Shown here piece by piece: positions 8,814 to 17,115 of a stretch of DNA of 64,000 nt. Source of the stretch: Capnocytophaga canimorsus. Its GTDB lineage: Bacteria; Bacteroidota; Bacteroidia; Flavobacteriales; Flavobacteriaceae. Every line of letters begins with the position of its first letter. Position 1 is the first letter of the stretch. The DNA is taken from contig NZ_CP022382.1 of NCBI RefSeq assembly GCF_002302565.1, positions 2,325,001 to 2,389,000 on the forward strand, in the 5' to 3' direction. Both the position numbers and the translations under genes were made by a program. The notes under the pieces are model-generated. The model did not search any database, was not told the DNA's origin, and saw nothing but the letters and a program-made list of their open reading frames with translations.

Positions 8814-10040
8814 ATGGCAAAAAAAAGAACTGAAGAATACTGCTTTTTTTGTGGTCGTCCAGAGTCAGAAACTGAAATGATTATCAATGGATTGGAAGCA
8901 AAAATATGCAATTATTGTGTAGAACAAGCTCACGAATTGCTAATGGTTGAAGCAGGTTATCAAAGCAAAGATAAAGCCTTTTCGGATAATGAAATTACAT
9001 TGAAAAAGCCTAAAGAAATTAAGGCTTTTTTAGACCAATATGTCATTGGGCAAGATTTCACCAAAAAAGTGCTTTCTGTGGCGGTTTATAATCACTACAA
9101 GCGTTTACAACAACAAAACGGTGAAGATGATGTTGAAATTCAGAAAAGTAATATTGTAATTGTAGGGCAAACAGGAACAGGTAAAACGCTTATAGCTAAA
9201 ACGATAGCTAAGATGTTAAACGTTCCGTTAGCCATTGTAGATGCTACAGTACTTACCGAAGCGGGTTACGTGGGCGAAGATGTTGAGAGCATATTAACTC
9301 GACTGCTACAAGCCGCTGATTATGATGTAGCAAAGGCAGAAAAGGGGATTGTTTTTATTGATGAAATTGATAAAATTGCTAGAAAAAGTGACAATCCATC
9401 TATTACCAGAGATGTATCGGGTGAAGGGGTACAACAAGCTCTTTTGAAATTATTGGAGGGTTCAGTAGTAAACGTTCCACCCAAAGGAGGACGAAAGCAC
9501 CCCGATCAAAAATATATTGAAGTGAATACCGAGCATATTCTTTTTATCGCTGGGGGAGCTTTTGATGGTATCGAACGTATCATATCTAAGCGGTTAAATA
9601 TGCAAGCTGTTGGATATAATAGTTCAAAGTCGGCACAGATTGATACTAAAAACTTGATGCAGTACTTGATTCCTAAAGATTTAAAAGACTTTGGTTTAAT
9701 CCCTGAAATTATCGGGCGTTTGCCGGTCTTGACCTATATGAATCCACTGGACAAGGAAACACTACGTATGATACTTACCCAGCCCAAAAATGCTATTATC
9801 AAGCAATATACAAAGTTGTTTGAGATGGACGGGATTGCCTTTGAAATTACCGATGAAGCTTTGGATTTTATCGTTGAAAAAGCAATGGAATATAAGTTAG
9901 GGGCTCGTGGGCTTCGTTCACTTTGTGAGAATATCTTAACCGATGCTATGTTTGAAATGCCAAGTTCTCAGGAAAATCATTTGACTATTACTAAAACATA
10001 CGCAGAAGAAAAGCTTAAAAAACTCAATCATTTATCATAA
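8814..10040 (+). CDS. clpX: ATP-dependent Clp protease ATPase subunit
   Basis: The 408-residue AAA+ unfoldase partners ClpP. The N-terminal zinc-binding domain shows CFFCGR and CNYCVEQ (four cysteines, residues about 10-40). Walker A is GQTGTGKT, the GYVGED pore loop follows, and Walker B is [30 protein letters not shown] and the C-terminal [13 protein letters not shown] carry sensor elements. Length and order are normal for ClpX. It directly follows clpP and ends 35 bases before a terminator. Confidence 0.96.
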   Translation: MAKKRTEEYCFFCGRPESETEMIINGLEAKICNYCVEQAHELLMVEAGYQSKDKAFSDNEITLKKPKEIKAFLDQYVIGQDFTKKVLSVAVYNHYKRLQQQNGEDDVEIQKSNIVIVGQTGTGKTLIAKTIAKMLNVPLAIVDATVLTEAGYVGEDVESILTRLLQAADYDVAKAEKGIVFIDEIDKIARKSDNPSITRDVSGEGVQQALLKLLEGSVVNVPPKGGRKHPDQKYIEVNTEHILFIAGGAFDGIERIISKRLNMQAVGYNSSKSAQIDTKNLMQYLIPKDLKDFGLIPEIIGRLPVLTYMNPLDKETLRMILTQPKNAIIKQYTKLFEMDGIAFEITDEALDFIVEKAMEYKLGARGLRSLCENILTDAMFEMPSSQENHLTITKTYAEEKLKKLNHLS

Positions 10041-10075
10041 ATTGGATTGATTTTTTTGGACACTCAATAAAATAC

Positions 10076-10102
10076 AAACACGGCTGAATTGCCGTGTTTT
10101 TT
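10076..10102 (+). terminator. Terminator after clpX
   Basis: AAACACGGC / GCCGTGTTT stem with a 6-base loop and a following T run, 35 bases after the clpX stop. Confidence 0.8.
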
Positions 10103-10223
10103 ATTGTAATTCTCATAGTTTGCTTCTTTTTGGCTATCAAATGATTAGAAGATTATTTGTCTTTTCTATAGCTGTTATAACTAAGTAATTCTGTTTTTTG
10201 TTCTTTTACTGACAGAGAATTAG

Positions 10224-10231
10224 TAACTTTG
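10224..10231 (+). promoter_or_regulatory. Predicted -7 box upstream of the small ORF and cysD
   Basis: TAACTTTG matches TAnnTTTG. It lies 35 bases before the 42-residue ORF and about 200 before cysD, so both would be on one transcript. Confidence 0.5.
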
Positions 10232-10266
10232 CAAGTGGTTTGTTAGGGCTGAAATACAAAGACTAT

Positions 10267-10395
10267 ATGTATGCGTTAGATATAGTCAGTAAAACCGCTA
10301 AAAAAGTGAATACTCAAAAGGGAGGTTCGTCGTATCCCATTGATATTTTTTCTGAATTAGAGGATTTTTTGCAAGAAAATAATATTGAATTATAA
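10267..10395 (+). CDS. Small 42-residue protein upstream of cysD
   Basis: An ATG at 10267 opens a 42-residue frame beginning MYALDIVSKT and ending LQENNIEL, with stop TAA at 10393. A consensus -7 box lies 35 bases upstream and cysD starts 37 bases after its stop, so it sits where a leader peptide or small regulator would be. The composition is protein-like (mixed charge, no low complexity) but I do not recognise the family. It could also be the decayed tail of a larger gene, because the frame stays open for about 19 codons upstream of the ATG. Confidence 0.45.
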   Translation: MYALDIVSKTAKKVNTQKGGSSYPIDIFSELEDFLQENNIEL

Positions 10396-10432
10396 ATTTA
10401 AACATTAAACCATAAATATTGAACATTCAGAT

Positions 10433-11326
10433 ATGGATTATTTAGAACAATTGGAGGCAGAAGCCATACATATATTCCGCGAGGTTGGTGGTCAGTTCGA
10501 GAAACCAGCGTTGCTTTTCAGTGGTGGGAAAGACTCCATCGTGTTGGTACACTTGGCTCTGAAGGCGTTTCGTCCGTGTAAGTTTCCGTTTCCGCTTGTG
10601 CATATCGATACGGGGCATAATTTCCAAGAAGCGTTGGATTTTCGTGATAATTTAGTGAAGAAACTCGGTGAGCGACTCATCGTCCGCAAGGTAGAAGACA
10701 CCATTAAAGCAAAGGGCTTGACCGAACCCAAAGGAAAGTTTGCAAGTCGTAATGCCTTACAATCTTACACTTTGTTGGATACCATCGAAGAATTTGAGTT
10801 TGATGCTTGTATCGGTGGAGCAAGACGCGATGAGGAGAAAGCTCGTGCCAAGGAACGAATTTTTTCCGTGCGTGACGACTTTGGCGGTTGGGACCCGAAA
10901 TTACAACGCCCCGAGCTTTGGCACACCTATAACGGAAAGATACACAAAGGCGAAAACGTGCGTGTGTTTCCTATTAGCAATTGGACGGAGTTGGACGTTT
11001 GGAACTACATTCGTCGTGAAAAAATAGAACTACCGAGTGTGTATTTCTCGCACGAACGCGAAGTAATTGACCACAACGGACAGCTGATTGCTGTTTCGCC
11101 ATATATTCAGATTGACGAAAATGACGTGATAGTAAAACGTAAAGTACGTTACCGAACCGTTGGGGATATGACCTGTACGGCAGCGGTAGAGTCCGAAGCC
11201 TATCAGATTGATGATATTATCAACGAAATTACCGCCACCCGAACCAGTGAGCGAGGAGAAACCCGAATTGACGACCGAATCTCCGAAGCTGCAATGGAAG
11301 ACAGAAAAAAAAGCGGATATTTTTAG
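10433..11326 (+). CDS. cysD: Sulfate adenylyltransferase subunit 2
   Basis: The 297 residues form the PP-loop ATP pyrophosphatase subunit that, with the GTPase CysN, makes APS from sulfate and ATP. The PP-loop is SGGKDSIVLVHLA (about residues 30-42). GGARRDEEKARAKERIFS, the VFPISNWTELDVWNYI segment and the C-terminal TSERGETRIDDR are family hallmarks. The length is normal. CysN normally lies immediately downstream, but the next gene here is an unrelated 65-residue ORF with its own promoter box, so cysN must be elsewhere if present. The product would feed CysH. Confidence 0.94.
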   Translation: MDYLEQLEAEAIHIFREVGGQFEKPALLFSGGKDSIVLVHLALKAFRPCKFPFPLVHIDTGHNFQEALDFRDNLVKKLGERLIVRKVEDTIKAKGLTEPKGKFASRNALQSYTLLDTIEEFEFDACIGGARRDEEKARAKERIFSVRDDFGGWDPKLQRPELWHTYNGKIHKGENVRVFPISNWTELDVWNYIRREKIELPSVYFSHEREVIDHNGQLIAVSPYIQIDENDVIVKRKVRYRTVGDMTCTAAVESEAYQIDDIINEITATRTSERGETRIDDRISEAAMEDRKKSGYF

Positions 11327-11394
11327 TTTTCAAATACATAACTAAATTAACAAAGAACATCGTTTTGTTAGTTTTTTTTTAAGAAAAGAAGCAG

Positions 11395-11402
11395 TATCTT
11401 TG
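11395..11402 (+). promoter_or_regulatory. Predicted -7 box TATCTTTG
   Basis: It matches TAnnTTTG, 29 bases before the ATG at 11432, and supports the 65-residue ORF as a real separate transcript. Confidence 0.5.
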
Positions 11403-11431
11403 GTTTAGGAAACGTATAAAACAAAACTACT

Positions 11432-11629
11432 ATGGGACGTCCTATATTTGAGTACACAAAAATGATTTTGGTAAAGGTGAGTTTCGATCCAGAATTGTTT
11501 TGTAAAGAACTTAAAAAGGCGATAGACAAACTTTTACCTTATGAGGTTGATGAGCTGAAGGTATGGCTCAGTACTTACACAGAAAATAAACCAGAATTGA
11601 TGGAATGTCTGGTTTGCATAGAAAATTAG
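11432..11629 (+). CDS. Small conserved protein of 65 residues
   Basis: The frame has its own consensus -7 box upstream and an intrinsic terminator downstream, so it looks like a monocistronic gene. The sequence (FEYTKMILVKVSFDPELF, LKKAIDKLLPYEVDELKVWL) resembles a short hypothetical protein I believe is widespread in flavobacteria. It has one probable helical bundle, no signal peptide and no membrane segment. Function unknown. Confidence 0.72.
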   Translation: MGRPIFEYTKMILVKVSFDPELFCKELKKAIDKLLPYEVDELKVWLSTYTENKPELMECLVCIEN

Positions 11630-11656
11630 AAATGTTTTTTTGATCTTTTACCCTTT

Positions 11657-11687
11657 CCCGAGAATGTTCATTTCTCGGGATTTTTTT
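11657..11687 (+). terminator. Terminator after the 65-residue gene
   Basis: CCCGAGAA / TTCTCGGG stem with a 7-base loop followed by a T run, 28 bases after the stop. Confidence 0.82.
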
Positions 11688-11730
11688 ATTGATGAAATAC
11701 TCGGTAAAGGGCAATATGATAAAGTTTTCT

Positions 11731-11738
11731 TACTTTTG
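11731..11738 (+). promoter_or_regulatory. Predicted -7 box for the RNA methyltransferase gene
   Basis: TACTTTTG matches TAnnTTTG and lies about 125 bases before the chosen start codon. Confidence 0.4.
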
Positions 11739-11864
11739 CCGTTATTCTATGGAAATGGGTTGAAGTTGGAATACAATGGGAAATTTATTTAAAAGTAGAG
11801 TTTTCAGATTGTAAGGATGCTTTAACATCGTATGTATTCAAAATTGATAAATGGTTTTATTGTG

Positions 11865-12674
11865 ATGAAGCAAATTTTAAGTACACAAAATCCTCTGGTT
11901 AAACAAAGTATATCTTTAGTGGAAAAGTCGAGAAATCGGAAAAAAACAGGACTTTTTCTAATTGAAGGAGTGCGTGAAATTTCTTTAGCATTGCAAGGAG
12001 GATATCAGCTTACGACTATTTTTTATCAAAAAGAGATTTTCCTAAAAGAGAATCTGTCAACTTTATTACAACAAATTGGAGATAGGGTAGAGGTCATTGA
12101 AATTTCTAAAGAGGTTTACGCTAAACTTAGTTACAGAAGTTCTACTGAGGGAGTTTTAGCAATAGCCCAAGCTAAAAAACACCAGTTGGAGAATGTAGTT
12201 TTTCAGAGTAATAATCCACTTATTTTAGTAGCCGAAGCTCCTGAAAAACCTGGGAATATTGGCGCTATTTTAAGAACGGCAGATGCCGCTGGGGTTGATG
12301 CCGTACTAATTGCCAATCCGAAAACAGATTTATATAACCCTAATATTATTCGTTCCAGCGTTGGGTGTGTGTTTACCAATCAAATAGCTTGTGGTACAAC
12401 CCAGCAAATTATCCATTTTTTGAAACAAAATAAATTAAATATTTTTTGCGCAGCACTTTCAGCTTCAAAGTCTTATACTGAGGTTGATTTTAGTCAAGGG
12501 TGTGCTATTGTGGTAGGTACAGAAGATGAGGGGTTAACTCAGCAATGGCTTGAAAACAGTTCTCAAAACATCATCATTCCGATGGAAGGGGTTATTGATT
12601 CTATGAATGTGTCGGTTGCGGCAGCGATTCTGATTTTTGAAGCCAAACGTCAACGAAAAGGTATTAAATTATAA
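11865..12674 (+). CDS. SpoU/TrmH family RNA 2'-O-ribose methyltransferase
   Basis: The 269 residues have an N-terminal substrate-binding domain (SRNRKKTGLFLIEGVREIS, about residues 20-40) and a C-terminal SPOUT knot domain. The three family motifs are visible: EAPEKPGNIGAILRTADAAG (motif 1), IVVGTEDEGLTQQW (motif 2) and IPMEGVIDSMNVSVAAAILIFE (motif 3). It methylates a ribose in rRNA or tRNA using SAM; the exact target cannot be told. An in-frame ATG at 11832 would add 11 residues, but MKQILSTQNPLVK is a typical family start. A terminator hairpin follows directly. Confidence 0.9.
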   Translation: MKQILSTQNPLVKQSISLVEKSRNRKKTGLFLIEGVREISLALQGGYQLTTIFYQKEIFLKENLSTLLQQIGDRVEVIEISKEVYAKLSYRSSTEGVLAIAQAKKHQLENVVFQSNNPLILVAEAPEKPGNIGAILRTADAAGVDAVLIANPKTDLYNPNIIRSSVGCVFTNQIACGTTQQIIHFLKQNKLNIFCAALSASKSYTEVDFSQGCAIVVGTEDEGLTQQWLENSSQNIIIPMEGVIDSMNVSVAAAILIFEAKRQRKGIKL

Positions 12675-12680
12675 AAAAAA

Positions 12681-12697
12681 CCGCCCATTTTAGGCGG
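12681..12697. terminator. Bidirectional terminator between the methyltransferase and tRNA-Pro
   Basis: CCGCC / GGCGG stem with a 7-base loop flanked by A and T-complementary runs on both sides. It can end the plus-strand gene and the minus-strand tRNA transcript. Confidence 0.7.
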
Positions 12698-12707
12698 AAA
12701 AAAAATG

Positions 12708-12780
12708 TCGGGATGACTGGACTCGAACCAGCGACCACACGCACCCCATACGTGTACGCTACCAACTGCGCCACATCCCG
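12708..12780 (-). tRNA. tRNA-Pro (GGG anticodon)
   Basis: The reverse strand folds as a full cloverleaf. The acceptor arm is CGGGATG/CATCCCG, the D arm GCGC...GCGT, the anticodon stem CACGT/GCGTG with a seven-base loop ATGGGGT that puts GGG at positions 34-36, and the T arm GCTGG-TTCGAGT-CCAGT. The CCA end is not encoded. Confidence 0.95.
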
Positions 12781-12901
12781 ATTTTGAGTTGGCAAATATA
12801 AGTAAAATACAATATGTAGCCTAATGATTTTTGAAAAAAATGATTTTAGCATATTCAACTCCCAAGAGTAATTTTTTATTTCACGAATTTATAAAATAAA
12901 T

Positions 12902-12913
12902 GAGACCTTTGCA
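12902..12913 (+). repeat. IS5-like terminal repeat remnant
   Basis: GAGACCTTTGCA is a typical terminal-repeat start of IS5/IS1182-type elements in Bacteroidetes. No matching transposase follows, so it is a solo end. A related end lies on the minus strand at 58341-58355. Confidence 0.45.
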
Positions 12914-12965
12914 CAGTAAAAAATGCTTAGGTTCCATTAGTAAGTGCAATTTTTTAGGATAGTTT

Positions 12966-13009
12966 TTCTCTCTTTTTTCTTTGGGCTAACCCAAAGAAAA
13001 AAGAGAGAA
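12966..13009. repeat. Perfect 20-bp inverted repeat with 4-base loop
   Basis: The left arm at 12966-12985 (TTCTCTCTTTTTTCTTTGGG) is exactly complementary to 12990-13009, with the loop CTAA. A degenerate copy lies at 31883-31921, directly after a copy of another repeat. It lies in a gene-free stretch. Confidence 0.85.
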
Positions 13010-13071
13010 AGTAAAAAAACTTTCTCCCTTCAAAAAAATGTTATTTCTTCGTCAAGTAGCCATATAAGACA

Positions 13072-13230
13072 ATGAGGTATAAATATTTAACGTTGGAACA
13101 AGGATACGAAATAAAAACATATCTTAAATGCAATATCACAAAAATTTATTGATGAGCAATTGAGCGTCTCAGAAAGGACATCAGATCAAGCGAACGCCAC
13201 AGGACAAACGCTTCTCAACCTTTGAACCCG
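13072..13230 (+). pseudogene. IS30-family transposase N-terminal remnant
   Basis: An ATG at 13072 starts MRYKYLTLEQGYEIKTYL, the typical N-terminus of IS30-family transposases, but stops at 13150. The next frame continues the expected helix-turn-helix as KFIDEQLSVSERT up to about 13185 and then loses similarity. So the reading frame is shifted and only the DNA-binding start survives; no catalytic core is seen. Confidence 0.65.
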
Positions 13231-13333
13231 ATACCAACGTGAAAGACGTCTACAAGTTCGACTTACTGATGTTGGAGCAGTTTGCGGGGGAAAGCACGTA
13301 ATATGTCGGCGATATTGATGTCGCCAACATCAA

Positions 13334-13361
13334 AAAACCACGGTTAAAACGCCGTGGTTTT
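13334..13361 (+). terminator. Orphan terminator hairpin
   Basis: AAACCACGG / CCGTGGTTT stem with an 8-base loop ending in Ts. It follows a short open remnant that ends at about 13302 and probably belonged to a lost gene. Confidence 0.6.
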
Positions 13362-13374
13362 GTGTTTTTGTAAT

Positions 13375-13455
13375 ACCTTTGTGCTCGATGATGAAATCCT
13401 CAAAAAATGTACATTTCATTTTGAATTTTGGTACATTTGGTTTTGCGGATTATAG
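13375..13455 (+). repeat. Dispersed repeat, copy A
   Basis: About 80 bases, nearly identical to 31411-31491 and more distantly to 31804-31882. It includes AAATGTAC and GTACATTT as an imperfect inverted pair and ends TTTTGCGGATTATAG. A TACCTTTG box precedes it and an open frame MMKSSKNVHF... runs through it for 40 codons to a stop at 13508. Confidence 0.85.
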
Positions 13456-13686
13456 AAAACAGGAAGTTATCCCAAAAGTAGCAGCTCTTGTAGAAGACAA
13501 AATTCGATAGAAATATTGGTCACCCCCAGCACATTGTGGCTAGTAGCTTATGTTTCAAAAGCTTTGACTGATTTTTTCAGTATTATGCCCAAATTAAAGT
13601 TTGATATTTTTTGCGCGTTTAACCTGCTTCATTAGTGCTTTCTGAATTATATTCCTATTTCTTTAAAGTAGGTATAAAACAAAAAA

Positions 13687-13710
13687 GATTATCTAATTCT
13701 AGATAATCTT
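13687..13710 (-). terminator. Terminator after tRNA-Gly
   Basis: An AGATTATCTA / TAGATAATCT stem lies just downstream of tRNA-Gly on the minus strand and is followed by a T run in that direction. Confidence 0.8.
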
Positions 13711-13715
13711 TTCAG

Positions 13716-13788
13716 AGCGGGAGACGAGGTTCGAACTCGCGACATTCAGCTTGGAAGGCTGACGCTCTACCAACTGAGCTACTCCCGC
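13716..13788 (-). tRNA. tRNA-Gly (TCC anticodon)
   Basis: The reverse strand folds as a full cloverleaf: acceptor GCGGGAG/CTCCCGC, D arm GCTC...GAGC, anticodon stem TCAGC/GCTGA with loop CTTCCAA, and T arm GCGAG-TTCGAAC-CTCGT. The anticodon is TCC. CCA is not encoded. Confidence 0.96.
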
Positions 13789-13981
13789 CTTTTCAATTTT
13801 ACGAGTGCAAATATATAGGGTTTTTCCCAAACTTCCAAATAAAAAATGATATTTTTTTATTCATTTTTATAATTAACTAAAAATCAGAATGAATAAAATT
13901 AACCTCAGCATACTTTATCTCTAAAAACATTCCATTTTTTTTCGGATAGCCCTCTTTTTATTGGATTTACAAAACATCATA

Positions 13982-14022
13982 AAACCAAAGCAGGTGGTAA
14001 TTTATACCGCTTGTTTGGGTTT
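13982..14022 (-). terminator. Possible terminator of the DUF4369 gene
   Basis: An imperfect inverted repeat around GGTA...TACC with A/T-rich flanks lies 15 bases after the stop codon of the minus-strand gene at 14037. Confidence 0.4.
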
Positions 14023-14036
14023 GCTCTAATATTGGG

Positions 14037-14765
14037 CTATGGGTTGTCATTTTTGGCTTGGGCTTTTTTAACCTCTTCAATGTGTACTTGGAGCTCCTTT
14101 CCGTATTTGGATTTGGCAACTTCAGGTGAGAGCTTATTATACACCGAATCCAAATATTTTACATTGGCATCAAAAATATCCGTTAGGGCAATGTAAGGCG
14201 CTACGTACGAATCGGAATGATTTATCGCGTAATTTACTGAGAATAAATATTTGCGAAGCGTATTCTTTTCAGATAATTCTTTGAGAGAATCCACCTTTTG
14301 AGATTGTCCTTCTTTAACAGCATTAATTTGTTGTTCGAGTAATTCCATATTTCGAGTACCAAATTTGCGCATCATCTTATTGTATTGCTCCAATATTTTT
14401 TGCGATTCCGAGCCACTTACTTTTGCATTGATATCGAACATTTTGTGCGTACTTTCGATGGTAATTTTGGTAGGTTCGCCAAAGAAAAGTAAACGATCAC
14501 CAAAATCTGTCCCTTCTTGTTTGTTTAAATCTAAATAGATATAGAAAATTTCTGGACTTTCAAGAGGAGTTACAAAACGAAATTTCCCTTCGCCTTTGGC
14601 TACCATTGAATCTAAATTGACTAATTTTCCTTCATCGTAGCGTTGTAAAAAAACAGTTCCTTTTTTTAGTCCTTCAATATTTCCTTCTACAATCATTTGT
14701 TGGCTATCATCGGCACAGGCAAAAAAAGCGAATGGCACTAAAAATGTCAAAATTATCTTCTTCAT
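14037..14765 (-). CDS. DUF4369-type lipoprotein
   Basis: The 242 residues start MKKIILTFLVPFAFFAC, a lipoprotein signal. Residues about 25-115 (VEGNIEGLKKGTVFLQRYDEGKL, GDRLLFFGEPTKITI) match the DUF4369 fold found at the N-terminus of Bacteroidetes TlpA/AhpC-type thiol proteins. The thioredoxin domain that often follows is absent; the C-terminus is helical and charged. It is probably a periplasm-facing lipoprotein of unknown role. A TATTTTTG box on the minus strand at 14792-14799 is a likely promoter. Confidence 0.8.
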   Translation of the reverse strand: MKKIILTFLVPFAFFACADDSQQMIVEGNIEGLKKGTVFLQRYDEGKLVNLDSMVAKGEGKFRFVTPLESPEIFYIYLDLNKQEGTDFGDRLLFFGEPTKITIESTHKMFDINAKVSGSESQKILEQYNKMMRKFGTRNMELLEQQINAVKEGQSQKVDSLKELSEKNTLRKYLFSVNYAINHSDSYVAPYIALTDIFDANVKYLDSVYNKLSPEVAKSKYGKELQVHIEEVKKAQAKNDNP

Positions 14766-14791
14766 AAAAAATCGGTTACTAAAATTATCGT

Positions 14792-14799
14792 CAAAAATA
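14792..14799 (-). promoter_or_regulatory. Predicted -7 box for the DUF4369 gene
   Basis: The minus strand reads TATTTTTG, matching TAnnTTTG, 27 bases before the start codon. Confidence 0.5.
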
Positions 14800-14835
14800 G
14801 TTTTTTTATTACATATTTACTCGTAAAAAGTGTGT

Positions 14836-16098
14836 TTATTGCATTTGAGAAGCTATTTCCATCAAATATGCCGATAGCATTGCTCCGTAAGTACCTACTA
14901 CATAGCCTAAAACAGCTAAAAGTACGCCCACGGTTGCTAGTGAAGGATGGAAAGCAGAAGCTACTACTGGTGCTGAAGCAGCCCCTCCTACGTTGGCTTT
15001 ACTACCTACTGCCAAAAAGAAATAGGGCGCACGGATAATTTTGGCTACCAAAAACATCACCAACACGTGAATAGCCATCCAAATCAGCCCCACTAAAAGC
15101 AAACCTGGATTATCAAAAACTTGCGTAAGGTTCATTTTCATACCGATAGTTGCCACCAATACGTAGATAAACACACTACCGAGTTTGCTGGCTCCGGCAC
15201 CCTCATAATTACGAGCTTTGGTAAAAGAAAGCAAAATGCCGATGAGCGTAGCAAAGGTAACTAACCAAAAGAATGTATCACCAAAAAAGGAAGTAGCACT
15301 TTGTGCATTACGTATCGATTCGAAATTGGATTTGAGAAAGTCAGTGATGATGTCTGCACCGAAATGTGATAGTCCTACTCCTCCAAAGGCTAATGCTAAC
15401 ATTACCTTGTAATCGACCAAAGTAGGTTGTTTTTTCGTCTTTTCAGAAAAGGAAATTACCCGATTTTTTAAATCTTCAATAGATGAGTTATCGGCTTTTA
15501 GCCATCGGTCAATTTTATCCGATTTACCAATGCCAAAGAGTAAAAAAGCCATCCAAATGTTAGCCACCACAATGTCTACAATTACCATTGCTCCGTATTT
15601 TTCGGGGTTATATTTGTAAATTTCTAACATTGCGGCTTGGTTAGCCCCTCCACCTATCCAGCTTCCGGCTACGGTGGAAAGCCCCCGCCAAACGGCATCA
15701 GGTCCTATACCACCAACGGCTTCGGGCATAAAAGTTGAAACAATGAGTATGGCAAGTGGACCGCCAATGATAATTCCGAAAGTTCCTGCAAAAAACATAA
15801 TCAATGCTTTAGCCCCTAAGTTAAAAACAGCTCGTAGGTCAATGCTTAAAGTTATCAAAATCAGCGCAGCAGGTAACAAATATCTACTGGATACAAAATA
15901 TAAATTTGAAGTTTTGTTAGAAATAATACCCATTGAATTTAAAATTGCTGGTAACATATAGCAAATCAGCAATGCTGGAAAAATAGTGTAAAATACTTTC
16001 CAGAATTTTGTTTTTTGAGAGGAAGTATAAAATACAAATCCTAAACAAACCATTAGTAATCCCAATACAACGGCATCATTAGCAATTGGTAACTGCAT
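14836..16098 (-). CDS. DUF819 family integral membrane protein
   Basis: The 420 residues have about 10-12 hydrophobic segments. Conserved stretches such as GSWIGGGANQAAM, VNIWMAFLLF and SKANVGGAASAPVVASAF with a duplicated-looking layout fit DUF819 (YjcL-like) proteins, which resemble secondary transporters. The Gly-rich segments probably form the transport core. The substrate is unknown. It lies upstream of the DUF4369 gene on the same strand with a gap of 70 bases, which contains a promoter box, so the two may be separate units. Confidence 0.85.
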   Translation of the reverse strand: MQLPIANDAVVLGLLMVCLGFVFYTSSQKTKFWKVFYTIFPALLICYMLPAILNSMGIISNKTSNLYFVSSRYLLPAALILITLSIDLRAVFNLGAKALIMFFAGTFGIIIGGPLAILIVSTFMPEAVGGIGPDAVWRGLSTVAGSWIGGGANQAAMLEIYKYNPEKYGAMVIVDIVVANIWMAFLLFGIGKSDKIDRWLKADNSSIEDLKNRVISFSEKTKKQPTLVDYKVMLALAFGGVGLSHFGADIITDFLKSNFESIRNAQSATSFFGDTFFWLVTFATLIGILLSFTKARNYEGAGASKLGSVFIYVLVATIGMKMNLTQVFDNPGLLLVGLIWMAIHVLVMFLVAKIIRAPYFFLAVGSKANVGGAASAPVVASAFHPSLATVGVLLAVLGYVVGTYGAMLSAYLMEIASQMQ

Positions 16099-16339
16099 TA
16101 TAATATCATTTTTTATATTATTCTATGGGCGAAAATACTATTTTTTTTAATATTTGCTAACCTAAGAGTTTTTATTTCGAAAAAATGTGAATTATTTTGA
16201 TTACCATAGCAGATTTCATTAAAGAGATACTTTTCAAAACTTAAAAGCAATAACCTAAAAAGTAAAATTCATTTTTTTGTTATGTGATTTTTAATAGTAT
16301 TTTAACTTTTATTTAGATGTTTTATGTAGAGTAAAAAAT

Positions 16340-16347
16340 TAAATTTG
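16340..16347 (+). promoter_or_regulatory. Predicted -7 box for the two-domain lipoprotein
   Basis: TAAATTTG matches TAnnTTTG, 25 bases before the ATG at 16373. Confidence 0.45.
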
Positions 16348-16372
16348 CTGAGAATCAAAAAACGAATTCATT

Positions 16373-16945
16373 ATGAAAAAACTTTTAAATTTAGTTTTGG
16401 GATTGGCAATAGTTGCTTCCCTCACACATTGTAAAAAGGAGGAGTCCGAAAAGCATGATGACCTCAAGGTGGATACCGAGCAAGTTGAGGTAGTGTTAGG
16501 TAGTGCCAAAATGGTAAGCATTCAAGCAGGAAGTGGCAATTATAAGGTATTTTCACCTGATGCTTCAAGAGTTAAGGTAAATATTAAAGCCAATCAAGTG
16601 ATGCTTGAAGGAGTTGCCGTAGGAGGACCAGTTGCCATTGAAATTACTGACGTGAAAACAAATCAAAAAAAATCAGTAGATGTAACTGTAGTTTATGCAG
16701 ATATCGAACTTGCTGAAACTAAAATTAGTTTAGGTATAGGCAAATCGGAAAAGGTTAAAATTAAAGCAGGAAGCGGTTTTTATGAGCTTATCTACGCCAA
16801 ACAATACACCGATTTTGTACACGCTCATATTGATAAAGAAAACTATTTGGTCGTTACTGGAAAAGCCTCCGGAGAAACCACAATTCAAGTGAGAGACCAA
16901 AAAACACAAAAAACAGCAGACCTAAAAGTAGTTGTAGGTAAATAA
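16373..16945 (+). CDS. Lipoprotein with two tandem Ig-like (BIG2-like) domains
   Basis: The 190 residues start with a lipoprotein signal ending ASLTHC, followed by KKEESEKHDD, a strongly charged stretch that fits the Capnocytophaga surface lipoprotein export signal. The mature part consists of two similar domains of about 75 residues. Compare VEVVLGSAKMVSIQAGSGNY with KISLGIGKSEKVKIKAGSGFY, and VAIEITDVKTNQKKSVDVTV with TTIQVRDQKTQKTADLKVVV. This pattern is like bacterial Ig-like domains. It is probably surface exposed with an adhesive or structural role; that is inference. A terminator follows. Confidence 0.75.
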   Translation: MKKLLNLVLGLAIVASLTHCKKEESEKHDDLKVDTEQVEVVLGSAKMVSIQAGSGNYKVFSPDASRVKVNIKANQVMLEGVAVGGPVAIEITDVKTNQKKSVDVTVVYADIELAETKISLGIGKSEKVKIKAGSGFYELIYAKQYTDFVHAHIDKENYLVVTGKASGETTIQVRDQKTQKTADLKVVVGK

Positions 16946-16965
16946 CTCTCTCTTAAAACATTAAA

Positions 16966-16996
16966 AATAAGCTCAATAGTTTATATTGAGCTTATT
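16966..16996 (+). terminator. Terminator after the Ig-like lipoprotein
   Basis: AATAAGCTCAATA / TATTGAGCTTATT stem with a 5-base loop and a T-rich tail, 20 bases after the stop. Confidence 0.8.
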
Positions 16997-17115
16997 TTAT
17001 TTATCTAAAAATCAACGCTTTGACAGAAATTAAACGTGTAAAAAGCAATATTTCTGTCATTTTTTGTTTTATTTGCGTATATTTAGCCGATTTTTAGTTG
17101 ATATAAAGCGAAACT

